The notes under the pieces: generated by a model | Told to the model about the DNA's origin: nothing | The model's input: the letters and a program-made list of their open reading frames with translations, nothing else | Databases searched by the model: none | Made by a program: the position numbers and the translations under genes | In this document: positions 26,197-35,010 of the stretch, piece after piece | How the letters are laid out: the number at the start of each line of letters is the position of its first letter | How positions within the stretch are numbered: position 1 is the stretch's first letter | Source: an uncultured Cardiobacterium sp. | GTDB taxonomy: Bacteria; Pseudomonadota; Gammaproteobacteria; Cardiobacteriales; Cardiobacteriaceae | Direction: 5' to 3' | Length of the DNA: 52,043 nt | NCBI RefSeq assembly: GCF_938028825.1 | Contig: NZ_CALIZP010000012.1 | Span: forward strand, 1-52,043

Positions 26197-27138
26197 ATGA
26201 ACAAACGTCTTGCCATCCTTGCCGCCCTCCTTGCCGCATCCGTCCTGCTCTTCCTGTTCTGCCCGCTTGGCGACTGGCGCTTCAACCTGCCGCAGCGCGC
26301 GCAGACACTGCCGGTGATGCTGCTGGTCGGCACCGCCATCGGCCTCGCCACTATCGTCTTCCAGACCCTCACCACCAACCGCCTGCTCACGCCGTCCATC
26401 ATCGGCCTCGACGCCCTCTACCTGCTGCTGCAAATGGCCGTCATCTTCCTGCTCGGCGCGACGGCCTACCTGAAAACGCCGCCGCTGTGGAAATACTACA
26501 CCGACACCGCCCTCTTGATGCTCGCCGCCGCCCTGCTCTTCGGCCTCTTCCTGCCGCTGCTCGCGCGCGACATTTACCGCCTGCTGCTGGTCGGCATCAT
26601 CTTCGGCGTCCTTTGCAGCAAACTCACCGAACTGATGGGGCGGATGCTCGACCCCACCGACTACACCTACTACCAGGGCGTCGCCTACGCGCAGTTCAAC
26701 CGCGTCAAACCCGCCTCATTGCTCCTGCCCGCAAGCGGCTTCATCCTCGCAGCCGCCGGCTACCTCTGGCACAAACGCTACGCGCTCGACATCATCGCCC
26801 TCGGCCGCGAACACGCCATCAACCTCGGCGTGCCCTACCACCGCGACCTCTTCTGCCTGATGCTCGCCGTCTCGCTCCTCACCGCGACCGCGACCGCCCT
26901 GGCCGGTCCCGTCGTCTTCTTCGGCCTGCTCGTCAGCGCCCTCACCTACCGCCTGATCCCCAGCCCGCACCACGCCGTCACCCTGCCCGCCGCCGCGCTG
27001 CTTGCCGCCATCATCCTCGTCCTCGGCCAGACCGTCTTCGAGCGCGTCTTCAACCTCGGCGGCACCTTGAGCGTCGTCATCGAAGGCCTCGGCGGCCTCG
27101 TCTTCCTCTACCTGCTCCTCGCCGGAAAACGCCCATGA
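26197..27138 (+). CDS. FecCD-type siderophore permease 2
   Basis: 313 residues, CeuC/FatC type. Typical segments: LPVMLLVGTAIGLATIVFQT, TTNRLLTPSIIGLDALYLLL, an EHAINLGVPYHR coupling helix and GPVVFFGLLVSALTYRL. It pairs with the first permease. Its stop overlaps the ATPase start (ATGA), so the three genes are tightly coupled. Confidence 0.9.
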   Translation: MNKRLAILAALLAASVLLFLFCPLGDWRFNLPQRAQTLPVMLLVGTAIGLATIVFQTLTTNRLLTPSIIGLDALYLLLQMAVIFLLGATAYLKTPPLWKYYTDTALLMLAAALLFGLFLPLLARDIYRLLLVGIIFGVLCSKLTELMGRMLDPTDYTYYQGVAYAQFNRVKPASLLLPASGFILAAAGYLWHKRYALDIIALGREHAINLGVPYHRDLFCLMLAVSLLTATATALAGPVVFFGLLVSALTYRLIPSPHHAVTLPAAALLAAIILVLGQTVFERVFNLGGTLSVVIEGLGGLVFLYLLLAGKRP

Positions 27139-27893
27139 TTACCATCGAACACGCCCGCCACGACATCGGCCACAAAACCATCCTGCACGACATCAACCTC
27201 ACCTTCGCCGCCCGCCCCGGCATCACCGCGCTCATCGGCCCGAACGGTGCGGGCAAAAGCACCCTGCTCTCGCTGATGGCGCGGCTCATCCCGCTGCAAC
27301 ACGGACGCATCCGCTACGGCGACATCGACATCAGCCGCGCCGACAGCCGCCTCGTCGCAAAAACCATCGCCATCATGCAGCAGCAAACCCGCTTCATGAG
27401 CCGCCTCACCATCGACGACCTCCTCACCTTCGCGCGCTACCCCTACCACCACGGCCGCCCCAAAGACGAAGACCGCCGCATCATCGACGAAACCCTCGCC
27501 TACTTCTCCCTCAGCGCGCTGCGCCACACCTTCATCGACGAACTCTCCGGCGGCCAGCGCCAGCGGGCGCTGGTGGCGATGGTCTTCGCGCAAAACACCG
27601 CCTACATCCTGCTCGACGAACCGCTGAACAACCTCGACATGCACCACGCGCGCAACCTGATGACCACCCTGCGCCACGCCGCCGACGACCTCGGCAAAAC
27701 CATCATCATCGTCCTGCACGACATCAACTACGCCGCGCGCTACGCCGACACCATCATCGCCATGCAGGATGGCCGCATCACCCACAGCGGCAGCCCGGAC
27801 GAGGTGCTGCAAGCGGTAAACATCGCCACGCTCTACGACCTCGATGTGGAAATGATCGAACACGAAGGCCGGCGGGTGTGCCTGTACTTCTGA
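27135..27893 (+). CDS. Siderophore ABC transporter ATP-binding protein
   Basis: 252 residues, CeuD/FatE/FecE type. Walker A is GPNGAGKST, the Q-loop AIMQQQT, the signature LSGGQRQRA, Walker B YILLDEPLNNLDM and the switch histidine VLHDINYAARYAD. It energises uptake through the two permeases. The gene ends the operon. In the 129 bases to rlmJ there is a hairpin AGCGGATA / TATCCGCT (28011-28038) that could stop transcription from either side. Confidence 0.93.
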   Translation: MITIEHARHDIGHKTILHDINLTFAARPGITALIGPNGAGKSTLLSLMARLIPLQHGRIRYGDIDISRADSRLVAKTIAIMQQQTRFMSRLTIDDLLTFARYPYHHGRPKDEDRRIIDETLAYFSLSALRHTFIDELSGGQRQRALVAMVFAQNTAYILLDEPLNNLDMHHARNLMTTLRHAADDLGKTIIIVLHDINYAARYADTIIAMQDGRITHSGSPDEVLQAVNIATLYDLDVEMIEHEGRRVCLYF

Positions 27894-28022
27894 TCCCGTA
27901 CACGGCAAAGACCGCCCGCCGGACGGGGCGACCTCAACCTGCCGCCATCATCCCCTCCCCCGCCTGCACAGGTCTGCCCGTCTTGCCGCGAGAAAAATCT
28001 CTTGAAAAACAGCGGATAATCC

Positions 28023-28865
28023 CTAGCGAATATCCGCTGCAAGGACAAAACTGCCGCCATCGTCTGTCGCGCAGAGGCGTTGCAGGGCGGGCAGGGTGAT
28101 GGCGAGTTCGTCTGGCAGGGTGTAGGGCGGGTTGATGAGGTAGAGGCCGCTGCCGTGCATGCCGCAGGCGTCGCGCCCGGCGCGGACGTGCAGTTCGGCG
28201 CGCAGGTAATCGTGCGGGAAGCGTGCGTGCAGGGCGGCGGGGAAGCGGCGGCTTTCCGCGCGCGCCAGGCAGGGGTACCAGACGAGGTAGCAGCCGCCCG
28301 CGAAGCGTTCGTAGGCGGCGGTGAGGGTGTCGAGGACGGTTTGGTAGTCGCTTTTCTGTTCGTAGGGCGGGTCGATGAGGATGACGGCGCGGCGGCTTGC
28401 AGGCGGCAGCAGGGCGATGAGGCCGCCGAAGCCGTCGCTCCGGCTGATGTGCAGGCGGCGGCCAAGGCGAAGCGGGCGCAGGTTGTCCTGCAAGGCCCGG
28501 TAATCGGCGGGGTGCAGTTCGTGAAGGTGCAGTTTGCCGGGCGGCGGCAGGGTTTTGGCGGCAATCAGGGCGGAGCCGGGGTAGCTGCCCGCATCAGGCA
28601 GCAGGGCGCGCAGTTCGTCCCGCCAGGCGGCAAGCGCGGCAGGCAGGCCGGTGGCGGCGAGGAGACGGGTAAAGCCGCTGTCGTATTCGCGGTTTTTCTG
28701 CGCGTATGCGCCGCCGAGGTCGTATTGTCCCGCGCCGGCGTGGGTGTCGATGTAGTCGTAGGGTTTGTTTTTGCTGTTGTAGTAGGCGAGCACGCGGCCG
28801 AGCAGGTAGTGTTTCAGGAGGTCGGCGTGGTTGCCGGCGTGGTAGGCGTGGCGGTAGCTGAGCAT
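28023..28865 (-). CDS. rlmJ: 23S rRNA (adenine 2030-N6) methyltransferase RlmJ
   Basis: 280 residues, the family's normal length. The N-terminus MLSYRHAYHAGNHADLLKH is characteristic of RlmJ (YhiR). THAGAGQYDL is the SAM-binding motif I, and LIDPPYEQK is motif IV (DPPY) of N6-adenine methylases. The protein methylates A2030 of 23S rRNA before the subunit is complete. It stands alone. The start at 28865 follows a region without other genes and converges with the siderophore ATPase. Confidence 0.93.
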   Translation of the reverse strand: MLSYRHAYHAGNHADLLKHYLLGRVLAYYNSKNKPYDYIDTHAGAGQYDLGGAYAQKNREYDSGFTRLLAATGLPAALAAWRDELRALLPDAGSYPGSALIAAKTLPPPGKLHLHELHPADYRALQDNLRPLRLGRRLHISRSDGFGGLIALLPPASRRAVILIDPPYEQKSDYQTVLDTLTAAYERFAGGCYLVWYPCLARAESRRFPAALHARFPHDYLRAELHVRAGRDACGMHGSGLYLINPPYTLPDELAITLPALQRLCATDDGGSFVLAADIR

Positions 28866-28928
28866 GGCGGGTTCCGTGGATGTGTCCGCGCCATTGTCGC
28901 GCCTGTGCCGCGTCGTGGCAAAAGCGCG

Positions 28929-30008
28929 TTATGGCGTTTTTTCGCTGATGCGGCCTGCGTCGAGGTGCAGGTGCTGGTGATCGGCGAGGGCATCTGGCAG
29001 CGGCAGGTCGCCGCCGATGTGGGTGATGTAGAGTTGCGCGCCGCTGTCGGCGAGGAAGTTCAGCAGCATGTGCTGGCGGTGGCGGTCGAGTTCGGCGGCG
29101 ATGTCGTCGATGAGGATGACGGGGTGGCTGCCGTTGTCGGCGGTGATGAGGCGGGTTTGCGCGAGGAGGAGGGCGCAGATGAGGGTTTTTTGCTGGCCGC
29201 GCGAGTAGTGGTGCGCGATGTCGCGCCCGTCTGCGTGGAAACGGATGTCGGCGCGGTGGATGCCGTCGCGGGTGTGTTTGAGCTGGCTGTCGCGTTCGTT
29301 GTTGGCGGTGAGTTGTGCGGCGAGGTCGTCGCCCGTCCAGCCGCGCTGGTAGTGGATGTGGATGGGGTCAAGGCCGCCGAGTTCGGCGTGGTAGGTATTG
29401 AGCGCCTGTTCGAGAGCGGCGAGGTAGGCACGGCGGTAGGTGTCAATGCGGCTGCCGGTTTCGCCGAGAATGTGGTTCCAGGGCGCGAGATCGGCGGCGC
29501 GCCAGTTTTGCCGCAGCGCGGCGTTGCGGTTTTTCAGGGCGTAGTTGTAACGCTGCCAGTCGGGGAGAAAGGCGGGGTTGTGGTAGTAGAGGCCGTAGTC
29601 GAGGTAGCGGCGGCGGTGTTCCGGGCCCTGGTCGATGAGGGCGAAGTTGTCGCTGTTGAGTATTTGGTTTGGGGTGAGGGCGGCAAGACCGCTCAGGGTT
29701 TTGAGGTTTTCGCCGTCAAGGCGCAGGCGGTGTTCGCGCGCGCTTTTTTCGATGCCGAGCAGGTGTTCGCGCCCGTCGCGCTCGATGCGGGCGATGAGGC
29801 GCAGGTGTGGTTTGCCGTGGTTGATGAGGTGGCGGGTCTGGTTTTCGCGGAAGCTTTTGCCGCGCCCCAGGAGGTAGAGGGCTTCGAGCAGGGCGGTTTT
29901 GCCGCTGCCGTTGTCGCCGCTGATGAGGGTGCAGCGCGGGTGCAGGTCGAGGGTGGCGGCGGCGAGGTTGCGGATGCCGTCCAGGCGCAGTTGGCGGATG
30001 CGGCTCAT
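28929..30008 (-). CDS. recF: DNA replication/repair protein RecF
   Basis: 359 residues. RecF is an SMC-like ATPase that loads RecA at gaps through RecOR. Motifs: N-terminal RQLRLDGIRNL, Walker A SGDNGSGKTALLEA, the family LGRGKSFR signature, signature SRGQQKTLICALLLAQ, and Walker B PVILIDDIAAELD. The start overlaps the comM stop by four bases. In many bacteria recF follows dnaA-dnaN at the origin; here it follows comM and no replication genes are present. Confidence 0.95.
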   Translation of the reverse strand: MSRIRQLRLDGIRNLAAATLDLHPRCTLISGDNGSGKTALLEALYLLGRGKSFRENQTRHLINHGKPHLRLIARIERDGREHLLGIEKSAREHRLRLDGENLKTLSGLAALTPNQILNSDNFALIDQGPEHRRRYLDYGLYYHNPAFLPDWQRYNYALKNRNAALRQNWRAADLAPWNHILGETGSRIDTYRRAYLAALEQALNTYHAELGGLDPIHIHYQRGWTGDDLAAQLTANNERDSQLKHTRDGIHRADIRFHADGRDIAHHYSRGQQKTLICALLLAQTRLITADNGSHPVILIDDIAAELDRHRQHMLLNFLADSGAQLYITHIGGDLPLPDALADHQHLHLDAGRISEKTP

Positions 30009-31501
30009 ACGCTGCCGCCCCGGTATTGCAGGGCTTCGGCGAGGTGTTGGCGGCTCACGGTTGGGCTGGCGGCGAGGTCGGCGATGCTGCGCGCGACTTT
30101 GAGGATGCGCTGGTAGCTGCGCATGGAGAGGTGCATGCGTTCGGCGGCGCGGTCAAGGAGCGGCAATACGTCCGCTTCGGCGTGCAGGTGGCGTTCCAGC
30201 AGGCCGCCGTTAAGGGCGGCGTTGGGTCGTCCCTGGCGTTCGAGCTGGATGCGGCGCGCAGCGGTGCTTTGGGCGCGCAGGTCGGCGCTGGTTTCGGGAT
30301 GGGCTTGTTGTTGTTCGCGCAGTTGTGCCGGGGTGAGGCGGGCAACGGTGAGGTGGATGTCGATACGGTCGAGCAGCGGGCCGGAGATTTTCTGGCGGTA
30401 GCGCGCGATTTGGTCGGGGGTGTCGTTGCAGGCGCGTTCGGGGTCGCCGTGGTAGCCGCAGGGGCAGGGGTTCATGGCGGCGATGAGCTGGAAGCGGGCG
30501 GGGAAGTCGCTTTTCATCGCGGCGCGGCTGATGGTGATGTGGCCGTTTTCCAGCGGTTCGCGCAGCATTTCGAGGACGCGGCGGTCGTATTCGGGCAGTT
30601 CGTCCAGGAAAAGGACGCCGTGGTGGGCGAGGCTGATTTCGCCGGGGCGGGGGATGGTGCCGCCACCGACGAGGGCGCTGGATGAGCTGCTGTGGTGCGG
30701 GGCACGGTAGGGGCGGATGCGCCAGTCGGCGGGGCTGAAGCTGCCCGCCAGCGAGCGCACGGCGGCGCTTTCGATGGCTTCGCGTTCGTCCATCGGCGGC
30801 AGGATGCCGGGGAAGCGTTGCGCCAGCATGGATTTGCCGGTGCCGGGCGGGCCGCTCATCAGGACGTGGTGGCCGCCGCTGGCAGCGACGAGCAGGGCGC
30901 GTTTGGCCTGATGCTGGCCGATGACGTCGGCGTAGTCGGGGTAGCTGCGCGGCGGGCGGATGGGCGGTGGTGGCGGCGGCGGCCAGTCCCGGCGGCGGTG
31001 CAGGACGGCGGCGATTTCGGCGAGGCTTTCCGCACTGTGGACGTTATCGGCGGCGACGAGCGCGGCTTCGTGGTGGTTGTCCGGCGCGGTGATGATGCGG
31101 CGGTGCGCATCCGTGGCGGCGAGCGCGCAGGGGAGAATGCCACCGACGGGGCGCAGTGCGCCGCTGAGGGCGAGTTCGCCGTGAAATTCGTATTGGGCGA
31201 TGTCGTCGGCGGGCAGTTGGTCGGAAGCGATGAGGATGCCGAGGGCGATGGCGAGGTCGTATCTGGCGCCGTCTTTCGGCAGTTCCGCCGGGGCGAGGTT
31301 GATGGTGATGTGTTTGGAGGGGAATTCGAAGCCGCTGTTGACGATGGCGGCGCGGACGCGGTCTTTGCTTTCTTTGACGGCTTTTTCCGGCAGGCCGACC
31401 AGGGTCATGGCTGGCAGGCCGCCCGCAAGGTGGACTTCGACGCGCACCAGCGGCGCGTGCATGCTGAGGGGGGCGCGGGTGTAAACGGTGGCGAGGGTCA
31501 T
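30005..31501 (-). CDS. comM: ComM (YifB) family Mg chelatase-like AAA+ ATPase
   Basis: 498 residues, the usual length. An N-terminal LonC-like domain (VEVHLAGGLPAMTLVGLPEK, then SGFEFPSKHITINLAPAELP) precedes the AAA+ domain with Walker A MSGPPGTGKSMLAQ, Walker B GVLFLDELPE and a Cys cluster around NPCPCGYHGDPERAC. ComM is a hexameric helicase that promotes branch migration during integration of transforming DNA in naturally competent bacteria. It is followed by recF with overlapping codons, a recombination pair. Confidence 0.93.
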   Translation of the reverse strand: MTLATVYTRAPLSMHAPLVRVEVHLAGGLPAMTLVGLPEKAVKESKDRVRAAIVNSGFEFPSKHITINLAPAELPKDGARYDLAIALGILIASDQLPADDIAQYEFHGELALSGALRPVGGILPCALAATDAHRRIITAPDNHHEAALVAADNVHSAESLAEIAAVLHRRRDWPPPPPPPIRPPRSYPDYADVIGQHQAKRALLVAASGGHHVLMSGPPGTGKSMLAQRFPGILPPMDEREAIESAAVRSLAGSFSPADWRIRPYRAPHHSSSSSALVGGGTIPRPGEISLAHHGVLFLDELPEYDRRVLEMLREPLENGHITISRAAMKSDFPARFQLIAAMNPCPCGYHGDPERACNDTPDQIARYRQKISGPLLDRIDIHLTVARLTPAQLREQQQAHPETSADLRAQSTAARRIQLERQGRPNAALNGGLLERHLHAEADVLPLLDRAAERMHLSMRSYQRILKVARSIADLAASPTVSRQHLAEALQYRGGSV

Positions 31502-31510
31502 GGACGGCGG

Positions 31511-31990
31511 TCAGACGGCGACGTTGACGGTCTGCGGGTTGAGAATGGCGAGGTCTTGCGGGGTGATGATGACCTGAAAGCCGCGTTTGCCGCCGTTGAT
31601 GCAGAGGGTGTCGAGCGCGTAGATGCTTGCTTCGACATACACCGGCAGCGCGGTTTTGCAGCCAAACGGCGAGGTGCCGCCAAAGAGGTAGCCCGTCCAT
31701 TTGTGCGCCCGGTTGGCGTCTGCCGGTTCGATGTGCTTTTTGCCGAGCTGGCGGGCGAGGTTGCGCGTCGAGATTTCGCAGTCGCCGTGCATCAGCACGA
31801 TGAGACCGTGGTGGTCTTCGTCGGCGAGGACGATGGTCTTGATGACCTGATGTTCGGGGATGCCGAGTTCGGCGGCGGTCTGCGCGGTGCCGCCGTGTTC
31901 TTCGTAGGTGAAGATGTGCGGCTCATAGGCGATGTGGTGCTCGCGCAGCTGGCGGATGGCAGGGGTGACGGGATATTTGTCTTTGTGCAT
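31511..31990 (-). CDS. ybaK: Cys-tRNA(Pro) deacylase YbaK
   Basis: 159 residues. It removes cysteine from mischarged tRNA-Pro. The YbaK/EbsC pattern is clear: TPAIRQLREHHIAYEPH, ELGIPEHQVIKTIVLAD, the catalytic lysine region, KHIEPADANRAHKWTGYL, GTSPFGCKTALPVYVEASI and a terminal INGGKRGFQVIITPQDL. It lies nine bases before comM and is probably co-transcribed. Confidence 0.92.
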   Translation of the reverse strand: MHKDKYPVTPAIRQLREHHIAYEPHIFTYEEHGGTAQTAAELGIPEHQVIKTIVLADEDHHGLIVLMHGDCEISTRNLARQLGKKHIEPADANRAHKWTGYLFGGTSPFGCKTALPVYVEASIYALDTLCINGGKRGFQVIITPQDLAILNPQTVNVAV

Positions 31991-32118
31991 GGCGGGGGTC
32001 CGGTCGCGGGTTCGGCGGAAATTTTACAGGGATTCGGCGGTTGCGGTTTGCCCGCCCCGTCCCGGCACCGCCCCTACGGGGGCGGTTTTCCGTGCCGGAT
32101 TACTGCGCGCCATCCGTG

Positions 32119-34101
32119 TTATGGGCGGCACATTTGCGGCAGGTAGCGCGGGCTGATGTCCGTCTTGCACTGCCAGCGTTTGCCCGCGCGGTCGTAGTGC
32201 AGGGTGATGGTTTCGCCGTCAACGCTCTGGTTTTTGCTTTGCACGGTGATGCGGATGTCGCCGTTTTCGACGCGGACGTGCTCGCCGGGGAGGTATTCGG
32301 CGTAGGTTTGCGCCGCTTTTTTCTGCCCTTTTTTGCCCGCTTTCGCCGGGGCTTCGGCGGCAAGCGCTTCTTGCAGCGCACGGGTTTCGTAGAGGGCGCG
32401 GGCGACTTCGGCGCGCACGGTGTAGTCCTGATACGCCGGCAGGGCGATGGCGGAAAGGATGCCGAGGGTGGCGATGGCCGTCGTGCTGTTGCCGAGGCTG
32501 GCCAGATCGTCGAGGCCGTTTTGCAGGTCGAGCGAGAGGGTGGGATTCGTGCCGCCGCCGTCAAGGCGCAGGGCAATGGTGCCTTGTTGCGGCAGGTTGG
32601 CACCCGCAGCGTCGGGCAGTTGGGCGAGGTCGAGCGGGGTGCCGGCGAGGTCGGCATACATTTGCAGGCGGCGCAGGCCTTCGTAGTAGCTGTCACGGCT
32701 GAGGTTGCGCTGGTTCTGGATGTAGGCGTAGCTCACGCCGTCGAGGTCGAGGTGTTCTTTTTGCAGCCAGTCGCCGAGGGTGGCATCGCTGCCGCCTGTT
32801 TTGGCGCGCGCCATGAGCGGCTGCGGCAGGGTGGCGATGAGGAGGTTGTCGCCTTCGTCGCGCAGGTAGTAGTGTTCGCCGATGTTCAGCAGCAGTTTGA
32901 GGAAGGCATCTTTGCCGGGGTCGGGGGTGTTGCCGGCGCTGAGAAGGCTGAGGGTGTTGGCGAGGGTGAGGTGTTCGATGTCGCCGTTTTTGCTGCGGTT
33001 TTTCAGGATGTTTTTCTGTTGGAGTTTGTCGAGGAGGGCGTCCAGCGCGGGTTTGGCACTTTTGGGCAGGACGAGGAAGCGGCCGTTGTCGTCGCTGAGG
33101 TAGTGCAGGGTGCCGAGGGCTGCGAGGTCGTCGGCGCTCACGCCGAGGGCTTGTTGCAGGTTTTGTTTGAGCGCGCCGTTGCTGCCGAGGAGGGCGTCGA
33201 GCCGGGCGTCGTCCGGCGGGGTGATGGCGGCGAGGGCGGCAACATCGCCGTGGTAATGCAGGGTGGCGAGGTTGTGCGCGGTAGCGGCGGGCAGGTTGAG
33301 CGGGGCGTTGTCCGGCAGGCCGAGGCTGAGTTGCAGGCGCGGGCGGCCTGCGGCAGCGGCCCAGGCGAGCGATGCTTGCTGGGCGCGGTCGAGGCCGAGT
33401 TTGTGCAGGATTTCCTGTTGTTCTGCGGTGGCCATGCGGATGAGCGGGTTTTGCGGGTTGGCCCAGAGGTAGAGGCCGTTGTGCCCGGGGTCGAGGCGGT
33501 TTTCCTGGGCGGCGAAGGGCGCTTTGCCGTCGTTTTTGCCGATGAGGGCGAGTTGGGCGTCGGGTTTGTTGTCGCTGTTGATGGCGAGCAACAGGCGTTT
33601 TTGTTGGTCATCAAAGCGGTAGGCGATGGTGGGGGCGCGTTTGTCGGTGTTGTTCCGGATGCGGTCTGCGCTTACCTGCCACGGTGCGGGGAAGATTTGT
33701 TGCAGGGTTTTTTGGAGTTCTGCCGCGCTGTCGTGGTTGCTGTGGCTGGCGATGAGGACGGTCATGCTGTCGTTATTGGTGATGAGGGCGGCTTCGAGCG
33801 GCGAGGTGAGGTGGGCGAGCAGCGGGCGCAGGACATTGGCCGCTTCGGGCGGCAGCAGGGTGAGCAGTTGTTGTTGCAGGGCGCTGCGGATGGTGCCGCT
33901 TTCTTTTTTGTAGGCGTCGCTCTGGTACACGCCGCTCGCGGGCAGGGTGTTTTCTTCGAGGAACCAGATGCCGGGGACGCGGGCGTAGGCGGCGGTTTCG
34001 GCGGGCAGGGCGGTGTACAGCCAGCTTTGCTGCGGGGTTTCGCCGTGGGCAAGGGTGGCAAGGCTGAGGCCGAGGGCGGCGGCGAGGGTGCGTTTGTGCA
34101 T
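32119..34101 (-). CDS. Secreted protein with a C-terminal type IV pilin-like domain
   Basis: 660 residues. A signal peptide (MHKRTLAAALGLSLATLAHG) is followed by about 520 residues that I cannot assign to a family, rich in Leu, Ala and Asn and predicted soluble. Residues 541-660 resemble the major pilin of group I type IV pili: GILSAIALPAYQDYTVRA matches the conserved pilin N-terminal helix, and a C-terminal pair of cysteines (645 and 658, in WQCKTDISPRYLPQMC) matches the pilin D-region disulfide. The prepilin peptidase motif (glycine then FTLIE) is missing, and the helix is internal. It is flanked by ybaK and gpmA; no pilus assembly genes are present. The start at 34101 has AAGGA upstream. 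Confidence 0.8.
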   Translation of the reverse strand: MHKRTLAAALGLSLATLAHGETPQQSWLYTALPAETAAYARVPGIWFLEENTLPASGVYQSDAYKKESGTIRSALQQQLLTLLPPEAANVLRPLLAHLTSPLEAALITNNDSMTVLIASHSNHDSAAELQKTLQQIFPAPWQVSADRIRNNTDKRAPTIAYRFDDQQKRLLLAINSDNKPDAQLALIGKNDGKAPFAAQENRLDPGHNGLYLWANPQNPLIRMATAEQQEILHKLGLDRAQQASLAWAAAAGRPRLQLSLGLPDNAPLNLPAATAHNLATLHYHGDVAALAAITPPDDARLDALLGSNGALKQNLQQALGVSADDLAALGTLHYLSDDNGRFLVLPKSAKPALDALLDKLQQKNILKNRSKNGDIEHLTLANTLSLLSAGNTPDPGKDAFLKLLLNIGEHYYLRDEGDNLLIATLPQPLMARAKTGGSDATLGDWLQKEHLDLDGVSYAYIQNQRNLSRDSYYEGLRRLQMYADLAGTPLDLAQLPDAAGANLPQQGTIALRLDGGGTNPTLSLDLQNGLDDLASLGNSTTAIATLGILSAIALPAYQDYTVRAEVARALYETRALQEALAAEAPAKAGKKGQKKAAQTYAEYLPGEHVRVENGDIRITVQSKNQSVDGETITLHYDRAGKRWQCKTDISPRYLPQMCRP

Positions 34102-34132
34102 GGGGGTTCCTTATTTGCGGGCGTTTGACAGC

Positions 34133-34160
34133 AAAACGGGCGACCTTGCCGGCCGCCCGT
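34133..34160 (-). terminator. Weak terminator downstream of gpmA
   Basis: On the minus strand ACGGGCG and CGCCCGT pair across an 11-base loop and end in a short T run, 15 bases beyond the gpmA stop and upstream of the pilin-fusion gene. Confidence 0.5.
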
Positions 34161-34174
34161 TCGGGTTGGAGGGG

Positions 34175-34861
34175 TTAGAAGAGTTCCGGCGCGCTGACGA
34201 TGTTGAGCTTGTCGTCAAGGTCGAAGATGAGCGGGGTGCCGGTCGGCAGGTTGAGTTCGAGGATTTTTTCGTCGCTGATGTTCAGCAGGTATTTGATGAG
34301 CGCGCGCAGGCTGTTGCCGTGCGCGGCGATGAGGACGTTTTTGCCCCGGCGCAGTTCGGGGGCGATGTTGCTGTCCCAATAGGGCAGGACGCGGGCGATG
34401 GTGTCTTTCAGGCTTTCGCCGACGGGAATTTCGTCAGCGGGCACTTCCCGGTAGCGGCGGTCGTTTGCCGGGTAGTGCTCGCTGTTTTTGTCAATGGCGG
34501 GCGGCGGCACGTCGAAGCTGCGCCGCCAGATGTGCACTTGTTCGTCGCCATATTTGGCGGCGGTTTCGGCTTTGTTCAGCCCTTGCAGGCCGCCGTAGTG
34601 GCGTTCGTTCAGGCGCCAGCTTTTGTATTCGGGTATCCAGAGCTGGTCGCAGTGTTCGAGCAGGAGGTGCAGGGTCTTGATGGCGCGTTTTTGGTAGGAG
34701 GTGAAGGCAACGTCAAACTGGATACCTTTTTCTTTCAGCAGCTTGCCGCCGGCGATGGCTTCTTCGACGCCTTGCGCGGTGAGATCGACATCCACCCAGC
34801 CGGTGAAGCGGTTGGACAGGTTCCATTCACTTTGGCCGTGGCGGGAGAGGACGAGTTTCAT
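34175..34861 (-). CDS. gpmA: 2,3-bisphosphoglycerate-dependent phosphoglycerate mutase
   Basis: 228 residues. It interconverts 3- and 2-phosphoglycerate in glycolysis. The phospho-histidine motif is VLSRHGQSEWN at the N-terminus, followed by NRFTGWVDVDLT, the TSYQKRAIKTL segment, SWRLNERHYGGLQGLNKAETA and AAHGNSLRALIKYL with the second active-site histidine. It stands as a single gene divergent from yicC. The 149-base gap upstream contains a TATGAT hexamer (34975-34980) on the plus strand that could serve yicC. Confidence 0.95.
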   Translation of the reverse strand: MKLVLSRHGQSEWNLSNRFTGWVDVDLTAQGVEEAIAGGKLLKEKGIQFDVAFTSYQKRAIKTLHLLLEHCDQLWIPEYKSWRLNERHYGGLQGLNKAETAAKYGDEQVHIWRRSFDVPPPAIDKNSEHYPANDRRYREVPADEIPVGESLKDTIARVLPYWDSNIAPELRRGKNVLIAAHGNSLRALIKYLLNISDEKILELNLPTGTPLIFDLDDKLNIVSAPELF

Positions 34862-35010
34862 GGGATGACTCCTTTGTGGGTTGGGGGATTCGCGTTAGAG
34901 GCAACGTTTCCTCAGGAATTGTAGTCGCATCGCGGAATACGGGCAATCCGGCGGCATGGTGGCGGTAAAAGGGGTATGATGCTGTGCAGTTTTTTATCAG
35001 GCTGGTATTT

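Noticed and set aside
28080..30116. Long open frame antisense to rlmJ and recF (similar ones oppose the pilin-fusion gene, uxuB and the restriction gene)
   Set aside because: High GC makes antisense frames long. They are rich in Gly, Val, Ala and Glu without motifs or binding sites, while the opposite strand holds recognisable families.
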